Under the pieces are notes generated by a model. That model did no database searches. It saw only the letters and a list, made by a program, of their open reading frames with translations, and was not told the origin of the DNA. The position numbers and the translations under genes were made by a program. Below, one piece after another: positions 45,880-57,290 of a stretch of 64,000 bases of DNA; the first letter of the stretch is position 1; each line of letters opens with the position of its first letter. This DNA is from Macrotis lagotis (lineage: Eukaryota; Chordata; Mammalia; Peramelemorphia; Peramelidae): assembly GCF_037893015.1 (NCBI RefSeq), contig NC_133666.1, positions 462,110,867 to 462,174,866 on the forward strand, given 5' to 3'.

Positions 45880-46615
45880 CCTTACCCTAAAACAGCCCAT
45901 TCTGATATGACTACCCTGTCTGCTGTGCCCTTTGGAATGCCTGCTCCCTAATTAAAGCCTTATTTTTATCTTAAACCTCATCTTCTCTGCTGCCTCTTCC
46001 ATTTTCAATAACTTTGATTTTCTGTCACTTTCATGACACCCTTCTTCCTGATTATGAAAGATTCAGAATACTCCCTGACTGTCATTTAAAAATTTCCTTT
46101 CTACTACCTTCAATTCAGCAACCTCTCCTACTTTCAATATTAATGATATCAAAATTTATCATCCAATCTAGATTCAACCCCCAGGATATGTTTTCCTCTT
46201 CTTTTATTGATTAATGCCAGGATAACAGTTTTCCTCTGTATTACAACTCCTGCCTTTATGCTCAAGGATTTTAACATACTGTACATTATCAATGTTGTCC
46301 CAGAAACCTAATTTATCAGTTCCTTAATCTACTCAACTCACATAATCTACTACTTACTCCCTTTTACTTCAACTACACATAGGGATCAACACAAAGAATT
46401 CTGCTCCACGTTTATGAACTCTGAAATCCCTTTATCCTATCAAAATCTTTTTATCATTTCGTCTTTCCATTTGTCTAACACTCTGAAACCTGGCTTTCAA
46501 TCCTCAGTATTTCAATACCATGATTTATGAACAGATTGTATCCTCTCCTTTCCCAGTCTTAACTACTGATTGAACAAATTCCATTTAACCTTAATGGACT
46601 TGCTCATTCCATCAG
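45880..46615 (+). mobile_element. L2 LINE, endonuclease region, sense
   Basis: CTCAAGGATTTTAACATACT corresponds to the L2 GDFNIHL motif with decay. TGAACTCTGAAATCCCTTTA then TCCTATCAAAATC matches the next conserved segment, also present at 38480. Confidence 0.65.
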
Positions 46616-46619
46616 TGCA

Positions 46620-46985
46620 ATAATCAGGGACAATTTTAGGGTATCTGGGAAGGAAAATACCATCTATATCCAGCAAAGGACCTGTGGAGTTTAAACCAAG
46701 ACCAAAGACTATTACCTTCAATTTAAAAAAAAAAGTTGTCTTACGTACTATATAATTTTGCTATCTTTAATATTTTAATTTTTCCTCAAGGATATGATTT
46801 TTATCTCAACACATTCAATTTTGACCAATGTATGTAGCATGGAAACAATGTAAAGATTATCAGACTGCCTTTGGTTGGGGGACGGAAGGGAGGGTGGGAG
46901 AAAGTATAAAATTCAAAATATTACAAATATAATTGGTAGAAACTACTATTGTATATAATTAGAAAAAATAAAATGTTTATGTAAA
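46620..46985 (+). mobile_element. L1 3' end, sense
   Basis: AAGGACCTGTGGAGTTTAAA, TCAAGGATATGATTTTTATC, GGGGACGGAAGGGAGGGTGG, AATAAAATGTTTATG. Confidence 0.7.
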
Positions 46986-47554
46986 AAGATGAATCAATAT
47001 AAGAAGTTTGGAGAGTCTAATTAGAAGACTAACAGAGTAACAGAAGAACATTATACAAAGTAATAGCAATATTATTACAGTGATCAACTGTCAAAGATTT
47101 AGCTGCTCTGATCAAGACAATGAACAAAGCCAATTCCTTCTTTTTTATTAAAGATATTATTTCAGGTTTACAATTTTCTCCCCAATCTTACTTCCCTCCT
47201 CCCACCCCACCCCCATGGAAAGCAATCTGTCAGTCTTTACTTTGTTTCCATGTTGTACATTGATCCAAATTGAGTGTGATGAGAGAGAAATCATATAAGA
47301 AGTCTAAGAGGTAACAAGATCAGACAATAAGCTATCTGTTTTATTTCTAATATTAAAGGGAATAGTCCTTGAACTTTGTTCAAACTCTACGGTTCTTTAT
47401 CTGGATACAGATGGCACTCTCCTTTGCAGACAGCCCAAAATTGTTCCCGATTGTTGCACTGATGGAATGACCAAATCCTTCAAGATTGAACATCACCCCC
47501 ATGTTGCTGTTAGGGTATACAGTATTTTTCTGGTTCTGCTCATCTCACTCAGCA

Positions 47555-50500
47555 TCAGTTCATGCAAATCCCTCCAGGCTTCCCTGAAATCCCATCCTTC
47601 TGGGTTTTAATAGAACAATAGTGTTCCATGACATACATATACCACAGTTTGCTAAGCCATTCCCCAATTGAAGGACATTTACTGGATTTCCAATTCTTTG
47701 CCACCACAAACAGGGCTGCTATAAATATTTTTGTACAAGTGATGTTTTTACCCTTTTTCATCATCTCTTCAGGGTATAGACCCAGTAGTAGTGTTGCTGG
47801 GTCAAAGGGTATGCAAATTTTTATTGCCCTTAAGGCGTAGTTCTGAATAGCTCTCCAGAAGGGTTGGATGAGTTCACAGCTCCACCAACAGTGTAATAGT
47901 GTCCCAGATTTTCCACAACCCTACCAACAATGATCATTATACTTTCTGGTCATATTGGCCAATCTGAGAGGTGTGAGGTGGTAACTCAGAGAAGCTTCAA
48001 TTTACATTTCTCTAATAATTAGTGATTTAAAGCAATTTTTCATATGGCTATGGATTGCTTTGATCTCCTCATCTGTAAATTGCCTTTGCATATCCTTTGA
48101 CCATTTGTCAATTGGGGAATGGCTTTTTGTTTTTAAAAATATGACTCAGTTCTCTGTATATTTTAGAAATGAGTCCTTTGTCAGAATCATTAGTTGTAAA
48201 GATTGTTTCCCAATTTACTACATTTCTTTTGATCTTGGTTACAGTGGTTTTATCTGTGCAAAAGCTTTTTAATTTAATGTAATCAAAATCATCTAGTTGG
48301 TTTTTGGTGATGTTCTCCAACATTTCCTTAGTCATAAACTGCTCCCCTTTCCATAGATGTGACAGGTAAACTAGTCCTTGATCTTCTAATTTGCTTATAG
48401 TATTGCTTTTTATGTCTAAGTCCTGTAACCATTTGGATCTTATGTTGGTAAAGGGTGTTAGGTGTTGGTATAATCTAAGTTTCTTCCATAATAACTTCCA
48501 CTTATTCCAGCAGTTTTTATCAAAGAGGGAGTTTTTATCCCAATGGCTGGACTCTTTGGGTTTATCAAACAGCAGATTACTATAATTGTCTCCTGCTTTT
48601 GCAACTAGTCTATTCCACTGGTGCACCACTCTATTTCTTAGCCAATACCAAACAGTTTTGATGACTGATGCTTTATGATATAATTTTAGATCAGGTAGGG
48701 CTAAGCCACCTTCTTTTGTACTTTTTTCATTAAGCTCCTGAAAATTCTTGACTTTTATTTCTCCATATGAATTTACTTGCAATTTTTTCTAACTCATTAA
48801 AGTAATTTTTTGGAATTTTGATTGGTAGGGCACTAAAAAGGTAGTTTAGTTTTGGTAGAATTGTCATTTTTATTATATTAGCTCTACCTATCCATGAGAA
48901 GTTGACATTTGCCCAGTTATTGAAATCTGATTTAATTGGTGTGAGAAGTGTTTTATAATTGTTTTCAAAAAGTTTCTGAGTCTGTCTTGGCAAATAGGCT
49001 CCCAGGTATTTTATATTGTCTGAGGTTACTTTGAATGGGATTTCTCTTTGTAGCTCTTCCTGCTGTATCTTGCTAGACATATATAGAAAACTTGAGAATG
49101 CATGAGGGTTTATTTTATAACCTGCAACTTTGGTAAAATTGCTAATTGTTTCCAGTAGTTTTTTGGATGATTTCTTAGGATTATCTAGGTAGACCATCAT
49201 GTCATCTGTGAAGAGTAAGAGTTTTGTCTCTTCCTTCCCAATTCTAATTCCTTCAATTTCTTTTTCTTCTCTAATTGCTGAAGATAACATTTCTAATAAA
49301 ATATTGAATAGTAGTGGTGATAACGGGCACCCTTGTTTCACCCCTGATCATATTGGCAATGCCTCTAGCTTCTACCCATTGAATATAATGCTTGTTGATG
49401 GTTTCAGATAGATACCGCTAATTATCCTAAGCAACAGTCCATTTATTCCTACACTCTCTAGTATTTTTAGTAGGAATGGATGCCGTATTTTGTCAAAAGC
49501 TTTTTCAGCAGCTATTAATATGATCATATAATTTCTGATATGTTTGTTGATATAATTGATTATTCTAACCATTTTCCTAATATTGAACCAACTCTGCATT
49601 CCTGGGATAAACTTGATCATAATGTATTATCCTAGTGATAACTTGTTGTAATCATTTTGCTAAGATTTTATTTAACATTTTTGCATCTATATTCATCAGG
49701 GAGATAGGTCTATAATTTTCTTTCTCTGTTTTAACTCCTCCTGGTTTAGGTAACAGCAACATATTGGTTTCATAGAAAGAGTTAGGCAGAGTTCCATCTT
49801 TCCCTATTTTTCCAAAGAGTTTATATAGGATTGGAACCAATTGTTCCTTAAATATTTGGTATAATTCACTTGTGAATCTATCAGGCCCTGGAGATTTTTT
49901 CTTAGGGAGTTCAATGATGGCTTGTTGAATATCTTTTTCTGAGATAGGGTTGTTTAGGGATTTAATCTCCTCTTCATTTAACCTGGGCAACTTTAATTTT
50001 TGTAAAAATGCATCCATTTCACTTAGATTATCAAATTTATTGGCAGTTGATTTTTTTCTTTTTTTTAATCAAATTGACCAGAGGTTTATCAATTATATTT
50101 TTTTTTCATAATATCAACTTTGGGTTTTATTTATTAATTCAATAGTTTTTTGCTTTCAATTTTATTAATTTTTCCTTTAATTTTTAGAATTTATAATTTG
50201 GTATTTAATTGGGGATTTTTAATTTATTCTTTCTCTAATTTTTTTAGTTGCATGTTTACTTAATTGAGTTCCTCTTTCTCCAATTTATTCAGGTAAGCAT
50301 TTAAAGCTATAATATATCCCCTGAGAGCTGCTTTATGTGAATCCCATAGGTTCTGGTAGGTAGTTTTATTATTATAATTATCTAGGATAAAAGGGTTAAT
50401 TTTTTCTTTAATTTGTTTTTTGGTACACTCATTCTTTAAAATGAGGTTGTTCAGTTGCCAATTGGCTCTGGGTCTATATCTCCTTGGCCCAATATTACAT

Positions 50501-51168
50501 ATGACTTTTATTGCATTGTGACCTAAGAAAAATGTATTCACTATTTCTGCCTTTCTGCAGTTGATCATTAGGTTTTTATGTCCTAGTACATGGCCAATTT
50601 TTGTATAAGTTCCATGTACTACAGAGAAAAAGGTATATTCCTTTCTATCCCCATTCAATTTCCTCCATAAGTCTGCCATATCTAGTTTTTCTAACAATCT
50701 ATTTACCTCCTTAACTTCTTTCTTCTTTATTTTATGATTCGATTTATCTAGATCTGATAGTGGGAGGTTGAGTCTCCCACTAGTAGAGTTTTGCTGTCTA
50801 TGTCTTCCTGTAGTTCTTTCTGCTTCTCCTCTAAGAATCTTGATGCTGTCCCATTGGATGCATATATATTCAGTACTGAAATAACTTTATAGTTTATGGT
50901 ACCTTTTAGGAGGACAAAGTTTCCTTCCTTATCTCTTTTAATGTTATTTGTTTTTGCTGCTGCTTTGTCTGAGTTAAGGATTGCTACCCCTGCTTTTTTT
51001 ACTTCAGCCAAAGCAAAATATATTTTGCTCCAACCTTTTACCTTTACTCTATATTTATCTCTGCTTCAGATTAGTTTCCTGTACGCAGAAAATTGTAGGA
51101 TTCTGGTTTTTAATCCACTCTGCTATTTGCTTACGTTTTAAGGGAGGGATCATCCCATTCACATTCAT
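47555..51168 (-). pseudogene. L1 ORF2 (endonuclease and reverse transcriptase), broken
   Basis: Reads in pieces from ATG 51168 (MNVNGMIPP) to the stop at 47555, about 1,200 codons, near normal ORF2 length. Endonuclease: FCVQETNL with its Glu kept, then a stop after LKQR; LLVGDSTSHY has lost the usual GDFN Asn; FFSVVHGTYTKIGHVLGHK keeps the C-terminal Ser/His box with D changed to G. Reverse transcriptase: [37 protein letters not shown], motif A reads IAAEKAFDKI (catalytic Asp now Ala), motif C reads LLFTDDMMVY. The C-terminal part 48782-48108 is open for 224 codons. SKCPSIGEWLSKLWYMYVM marks the end. Confidence 0.85.
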
Positions 51169-51179
51169 GCTTTCTTCCC

Positions 51180-51620
51180 TCTGTTTGTATTTTCCCCCTT
51201 CCCCCTTCCCCCCTTATCCATATTCCTCAGTATTTTGTTTCTGAATACCACCACTTCAGTGTGTTTGCCCTCCTATATCACCCCTCCCCTTTCTTTCCCC
51301 TTTCCCTTTTTCCCTTTTCCCTTCCCTTCCTTCTGTTAGTTCCCATTTTTCCCACCCTGCCTCCCTTTATCCATCCCCCCTCCCCTTTTCTCCTTTTAAT
51401 ACTTGAAAGTTTATATGTTTTTTTAAGTTAACTAAGTATGTGTAAGTTGACTTTAAGCCAAGTCTGAGGAGAAGAAGATTCAGGTGTTTCTCATCTCCTC
51501 CCTTCTTCCCCTCTATTACCATAGGTATTTTGTACCTCTTAGTGTAATGAGATTTACCCATTCAATCACCTCCCTCCTCCCATTTCCTTCCTGTCCCCCT
51601 TTTTAAGGAGGTAGTGTTTT
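51180..51620. repeat. Pyrimidine-rich L1 inter-ORF spacer
   Basis: Plus strand strongly C/T-biased (TTTCCCCCTTCCCCCTTCCC and similar), therefore purine-rich on the L1 sense strand between ORF1 and ORF2. A matching spacer is visible in the L1 copies near 58260-58640 and 56940-57080. Confidence 0.7.
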
Positions 51621-51935
51621 TTTAGATCATTCTAACTGAGTCATAGAAAATTCTGAGTATCTGTCACTTCTAGCTAAGTACATTCTATCTAATAGAGTTA
51701 AAATTCTTGATAGTTATTAGAGTCTTTCTCCCAAGTTGGATTAAAGCCAGTTACATTTCATTGGATAGCAGTCTCATGGATAGGTCATGAATATCCATCA
51801 CTTCTGGCTAGGTATATTCTCTCTATTAGAGTTACAATTCTCAAGATTTATGAAAATTTTTTCCCATGCCAGAATATAGCCAGTTTCAAATTATTGGATA
51901 GCAGTTTTTTTTCTTTTAGCATTCCCCCCTTTTTT

Positions 51936-52982
51936 TTATCTTTTCATGTTTCTCTTGAACCTCCTGTTTGATGTGATGTCCAATCTATTTAACTCTAGTC
52001 TTTTCATCAGGAATTTTTGGAATTCTTCCATTTCATTAAATGTCCATCTTTTTTCCCCTGGAAGAGAAGGCTGAGCTCTGTGGGATAGTGGATTCTTGGC
52101 TGCATTCCAAGCTCCCTTGCTCTTCAAAATATCTCATTCCAAGCCCTTTGATCCCTTAATGTTGATGCAGCCAGGTCCTGCATAATCCTTTGGCTCCTTG
52201 ATATTTAAATTGTTTCTTTCTGGCTGCTTGCAGGATTTTCTCTTTTATCTGATAGTTCTGGAATTTGGCCACAACATTCCTTGGTGTTTTCATTTTAGGA
52301 TCTTTTTCTGGAGGGGATCAATGTATTCTTTCAATAAATACTTTGCCCTCTGGTTCCATGATATTAGGGCAGTTTTCCATCACTAGATCCTGTAATATTA
52401 AGTCCAGGCTTTTTTTTTCTCTTCAATGTTTTCAGGATGTCTAATAATTTTCAGGTTGCCCCTCCTGGACCAGTTCTCAAGGTCAGTGATTTTGCTGATG
52501 AAGTATTTTACATTTTCTTTTATTTTTTTCTGTTTTTTGATTTTTTCTAACTGGCTCTTACTGTTTCATGGAGTCATTAGTTTCTACAGAGTCCATTCTT
52601 TTTTTTTTAGAGAGTTTTCATTAACTTTTTGCAACTCCTTTTCCAATTGGTCAATTCTACTTTTGAAAGATCTTTCCATTTTAGGTTTTGAGAAAATTAT
52701 TTTCTTTTTGAATTTTCCCAATTGAGGATCTGAGAGAATTATTCTCATTTTGTATTTGTCCAATTGTATTTTATAAGGATTTGTTTTCTTGTTGCAAGGT
52801 ATTAATTGTCTCTCCCAAATTTTCCAGTTGATTTTTAAACTCCTTCCTTATTCCTTCAAGGAAGTCTCTCTGTGATGAAGACCAGATCGTATTCTCCTCA
52901 GAGGTTCTAGGTCTCTCTGAGTTAGGGTCTTTCCCTTTCAAGACTTTTCTATGGATCCACCTTTCTGCTGACCTTTATTCAT
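51936..52982 (-). pseudogene. L1 ORF1 (RNA-binding protein), broken
   Basis: Starts at ATG 52982-52980 with MNKGQQKGGSIEKS and stops at TGA 52940-52938, codon 15. The rest still shows the ORF1p plan: a Glu/Lys-rich coiled coil near 52850-52600 (for example SRIDQLEKELQKVNE), the RRM start LENWSRRGNLKII near 52480, and the C-terminal domain RWTFNEMEEFQKFLMKR near 52010. ORF1p normally trimerises and coats L1 RNA. Stop and frame breaks prevent a full product. Confidence 0.75.
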
Positions 52983-53764
52983 TTTGCTAAGACCTTGAGT
53001 GGGGGAGGGGCTGGTTCACAGGGGCTTGGGATCAATAGAGGCTTTACTCACTGAGTGCAATTTCTCTGGTTGGCCAGTAGGAGGTGCTGGTTGCTTTCTC
53101 TGGAGTGTCTGTGACCTTGATTGAGGCCTTCTCCTTTAGCTTGAAGGTTGGGGTTGGAGCTAATGAATTGTTTTGCCTTCAGTCAGTGGTTGGCTTGAGG
53201 TCATTCCTCTCCCTATTGTCAGCTGGGCTAGTTCTTCTGTTCACACACCTGTGCCTGAGGCAGAAGTAGTCTCCTATTGTTTGTTCTGGGAAGAGGCCTC
53301 AGCTGCTATGGAGGCATGGATTCAGAGTTCCTCAGACCAGAGGAGCCCAGGGATGGTGTGTACACAACTCTCCTGCACCAGAACTCTCCCCCTAGCCCTG
53401 TTGGCAAGCTCCAGAGGGTCAGCGCACCTCAGCCCCCTAGTTGACTCGAGTCCACTGTCTAGCCCCACCACTGATCCAGCAGGTACAGTTCTCAGGCCCT
53501 CAGACTCCCCAGCTCCAATGCAGCCACTAATCTGGCTGATCCGGGCAGATCAGCCCTCTGCACCCAGACTCACCGGCCAAAATTCATCCAATGCTGCTGA
53601 GGGAGACAAATCCTGAGGTAGATGTTCTTTCTCCTGACTTTTCTTTCTGAGTTTTGTGGGTGGGATTTCTGTTAAGAGGTTTGTTTCATATGATAGATGG
53701 GGAAAGATCAGGATACTTTAGATCTGTGCCTGTCTTCTCTCCTCCATCTTGGCTGGAAGTCCCC
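52983..53764 (-). promoter_or_regulatory. L1 5' UTR (internal promoter region)
   Basis: The GC-richest part of the window, lying between the L1 5' terminus and the ORF1 ATG. L1 5' UTRs carry the internal Pol II promoter; that function here is from family knowledge. It begins with GACTTCCAGCCAAGATGGAG. Confidence 0.7.
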
Positions 53765-54094
53765 AACAAAGCCAATTCCAAAGAACTCATGATGAAAAAA
53801 AGCTATCCGTATCTCCATAACTGATGAACCTTGAATAAAGATGGAAGGATCCTTTTTTACTTTGTTTTTCTTTGTTTTTTTCCTGTGAGATTTTGTTTTG
53901 CAACTTGGCTAATATGAAAAAAAAAAGTTTAACATGTCTTTACATGTATAATCAGTATTATATTTTGTGCTTTATCAAGGGTGAGAGAGGGACTTGATGG
54001 AGGGAAGTAATGTGGAACTCAAAATTTTGAAGAATGAAAATTAAAAGTATTTTAAAATATAATTGGGAAATATTTAACAAAATTAAACTATGTT

Positions 54095-54735
54095 AATGAA
54101 GATTATTACAACAGATCAGGTGAGAGAATAGGATCTGAATGAGTGTGGGAGATATGTAAGAGAGAGGAAAAGTATATAAATATATTGAATAAGTACAAAT
54201 TATTCATTTGATTTGGGGGTTTGTAAATCTAGCCTCTAAGCCAATGTCAATATGATATTGAACAGTATTTTATTTGGTAAAGAAATAAACTGATGTTTGG
54301 GTCAATGTGGTAATTTCTTAATACTGAAACAAGATTAGCTCAGCAAGATGTTCTATCAAACTTCTATACTAAACCAATATGTACTGCTATATATTTGGGA
54401 GATTTCTAGTGAAGACATTTTTTCTGGCAACCAAATTCTGTCAGGTTCTCTCCCTCCTGGTGCTTGCCTCATGATTAACTAGTGGCAAGGTCTACTGAAT
54501 GCACAGCTGTTAACAGCCCACAGGCTATAGGGAAGACAAAACAAAATGACCAAAAAGCATTCAAAAACACAAATAAAATGCCTTTCCTACTATGTCCTAG
54601 ATGTCCTCTATTCTACATAAAAAGGATATAAACTTTTAAAATTTATTTTAAAATTAAATCAATGCCCCCCTCCTCTGCTCTATACCCAATTTCATGATAG
54701 ACAGCAGGAAATAAGACTTTTCAAAAACAAGGTAT
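54095..54735. other. Unassigned DNA
   Basis: AT-rich. 54410-54560 is less AT-rich (GTTCTCTCCCTCCTGGTGCT, TTAACAGCCCACAGGCTATA) but matches nothing I know. Confidence 0.3.
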
Positions 54736-54740
54736 TAAGA

Positions 54741-54911
54741 GGGGCAGCTAGGTGGTGCAGTGTATAGAGCACCGGCCTTGGAGTCAGGAGTACCTGGGGT
54801 GCAAATATGGCCTCAGACACTTAATAATAATTACCTAGCTGTGTGGCCTTGGGCAAACTACTTAACCCCATTTGCCTTGCAAAAAACTAAAAACAAAGAA
54901 AAAACAAAAAA
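54741..54911 (+). mobile_element. Young SINE, plus strand
   Basis: GGGGCAGCTAGGTGGTGCAG, TTGGAGTCAGGAGTACCTGG, TACCTAGCTGTGTGGCCTTG, long A-rich tail. Flanks share GTATTAAG (54732-54739 and 54915-54922). Confidence 0.93.
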
Positions 54912-54924
54912 AATGTATTAAGGC

Positions 54925-55255
54925 ACTTTGCAGAATATAATTCCAACTGAGAACCCAGTCTTCCACATTTGGCTTGAAATCAAGTATTTAGATATACTTC
55001 ATGCTTAGTCATATAGGGGCAAGATATGTTACCCCTGGTTCATGGCCCAATATGATGTCATAAGTCACAAATTGCTGCAGATGCACCATTGAAGACCAAA
55101 ACAATAGGTAAAAATCATTTGCTTCTTCATTGATATTCCATTTCATTATTACTAAATAAAAATGAAATGCAAAGATCCCAAAATCATTGATTTGACCCAA
55201 ATAATAGAGTATTCATTCCATGAAACAAAAGTATCCAGTTTTTCCCAAATATAAT
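54925..55255. other. Unassigned DNA
   Basis: No recognised content between the SINE and the plus-strand L1. Confidence 0.3.
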
Positions 55256-55259
55256 ATTT

Positions 55260-57290
55260 CATAAGTAATCAGGGAGCATTTAAAAGCTGAAGGTTAGGAC
55301 TAGGCATAGCTTCCAAGGCTCTTAGTCCATGGATGGTAAGGGGATCAGAAGGAGGTTACAAGGGTCTCTTTGCTATCACTGAGGCAGGACTCTGTTGCTT
55401 TACCCATACTGAGATCTGGGTTACAGTTTAGGATCCAAGGAAGAGGAGCAGAAGTACAACAGAGTTTCCAGCTTATAGGTTAGGAAAACAAGCAAAGAAG
55501 AGTAGAAAAAATATGACCATAGACAGCTACTATAGTCACGAGAAAAAGCAAAGTATACACTAAGAAGAAGATAGCAAAATCAATACTTCTACATTCAAAA
55601 CAAAAGAAAAATATGAATTGGTCCCAGGTCATGAAAGAGCTCAAAAAGGATTTTGAAATCAAGTAAGGAAGATAGAAGTAAAATTAGGAAGATGAAAGAA
55701 GAGTGAAGTGGAAAAAATCATGAAAACCAATCAAGCAGCTTGGTGAAGGAGATACAAAAAAAAATACTGAAGAACATAACATCTTAAAAACCAGATTGGG
55801 TCAAATGGGAACCAAGGACCAAAAGCTGATGAGGAGAAGAATGTCTAAAAAGCAGAACTGGATACATGGAAAAGGAAATATTCTATTCTTTAAAATATTG
55901 AATAGAACAAAGGGAAGCTGATGACTTTGTGAGAAATCAAGAAATAATAAAACAAAACAGAAAGAATGAAAAACTATAAGAAAATGTGAAATATCTCATT
56001 GGATAAACTGACCTAGATCTAGGAGAGACAATTAAAAATTTTTTGGACTATCTGAAAACCATGACGAAAGAAAAGTGCCTAGACGTCATTTTTCAAGATG
56101 TCTTGAAAACTGCTCTGCTATTCTAGAAGCAGTGAGTAAAATAGAAATTGAAAAAAATCCACCTATGATCTCCTGAAAGAGATCACAAATTGAAAATTGC
56201 TAGGAATATTATAGCCAAATTTCAGAGCTTCCAAGTCAAGGAGAAAATAGTGCAAGCAGTCATAAAAAACAATTCAGATATCATGGAGCCCCAGGCAAGA
56301 TAATACAAAATTTAGCAGTTTCTACAGTAAGAGATCTTAGGATTTAGAATAGGATATTCTGGAAGGCAAAAGAACTTGGATTTCAGTTAATAATCAATTA
56401 CTCAACAAATCTAAACATACTCTTTTGGGGGGAAAAGATGAACATTCAATGAAATAAGGGATTTTCAAACTTTCCTGATGAAATGACCAGAGCTGAAAAG
56501 AAAATTTTATCTTCAAATATATGATTCAAGTGGAGCATAAAAAAATATAATTCAAAAGAACTTAGTGAGGTTGAACTGCTTATATTGCTGCATGGGAAGA
56601 TGATACTGAAAACTCATATGAACTTTCTCACTTATTAGGGCAGTTGGAACATATATAGAAAAGACACAGGTGGGAGTTGAATTTGAATAGATAATATATT
56701 AAAATATCAATTTAGTGGGTGAGAGAAGAATGTCCTTGGAGAAAGAGAAAAGGAGAGGTGGAATAGAGTAATTTATTTCACATAAAAGAGGCATAAAAAT
56801 GCTTTTGCAGTAGAGTGGAAGGAGAGAGGTAAGAGGGACTGAGTGAACTTTAATCTAATCAGAATTGTCCCAAAGAGAGAAAAAAAAAATATATATATAT
56901 ATATATCCTCAACTGGGTATAGAAATTATTGTATCAAAGTAGGAAAGGAAAGGGGATTAGAAAAGGTGAGGGAGTTGATAAAAAGGAGGAAAAATTGTTG
57001 GAAGAGGATAATCAGATAAAAAACACTTTTGGGGAGGGATAGGATGAAAGGGGAGAGAGAAAAATAGAATAAATGGGAGATAGGAAGGAGGGAGACACAG
57101 TTAGCAATAGCAACTATGAGGAAAAATAATGAAACAAGTTTCTCAAATATAGAGAACTGGGTCAAATTTACAAAAATTAAAAGCCACCCTACAACTGATA
57201 AATGATCAAAGGCTATGAACAGTTTTCAGATGAGGTTATCACAATGCTATCTATTTAAATCATTTTTTAAAACTTTCCTAACTCACCATT
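55260..57290 (+). mobile_element. Plus-strand L1, left part (5' UTR, ORF1, spacer, internally deleted ORF2)
   Basis: The 5' UTR remnant runs to about 55490. ORF1 remnant 55490-56560 includes TTCCAAGTCAAGGAGAAAAT, AGATATCATGGAGCCCCAGG and ATGAAATGACCAGAGCTGAA, the C-terminal ORF1 region also seen at 51936. The spacer (GACACAGGTGGGAGTTGAAT) follows at 56665. It jumps near 57180 to the ORF2 C-terminal region (CAACTGATAAATGATCAAAG), so most of ORF2 is deleted. The element continues at 61754 after the inserted L1. Confidence 0.8.
56889..56906. repeat. Short (TA)n tract
   Basis: Nine TA units after an A run. Confidence 0.85.

Larger units (their letters stand above)
47138..53764 (-). mobile_element. 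Full-length L1, minus strand, perfect target-site duplication
   Basis: A 6,627-base element. Its 5' end on the minus strand is GGGGACTTCCAGCCAAGATG at 53764 and its 3' UTR ends at 47138. AACAAAGCCAATTCC flanks it at 47123-47137 and 53765-53779 exactly. Layout on the minus strand: 5' UTR about 53764-52983, ORF1 52982-51936, pyrimidine-rich (plus strand) spacer, ORF2 about 51168-47555, 3' UTR. It is the best-preserved L1 in the window, yet both reading frames carry stops. Confidence 0.95.
46986..54090 (+). mobile_element. Plus-strand L1 3' end, split by a full-length L1
   Basis: The left part (46986-47137) holds AACATTATACAAAGTAATAG and GTGATCAACTGTCAAAGATT. The right part (53780-54090) holds AAGAACTCATGATGAAAAAA, GGGAAGTAATGTGGAACTCA and TATAATTGGGAAATA. 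Together they read as one continuous L1 3' UTR once the L1 at 47138-53764 and one copy of its target-site duplication are set aside. Confidence 0.8.

Noticed and set aside
45549..45951. Overlapping 113- and 69-codon frames
   Set aside because: They lie across an antisense MIR and L2 endonuclease DNA and show no protein family.
53173..53616. A 147-codon plus-strand open frame antisense to the L1 5' UTR, reminiscent of primate L1 ORF0
   Set aside because: Its listed start is TTG, not ATG. It exists because the L1 5' UTR is GC-rich and stop-poor, and it shows no family motif. Not enough to call an ORF0-like gene.
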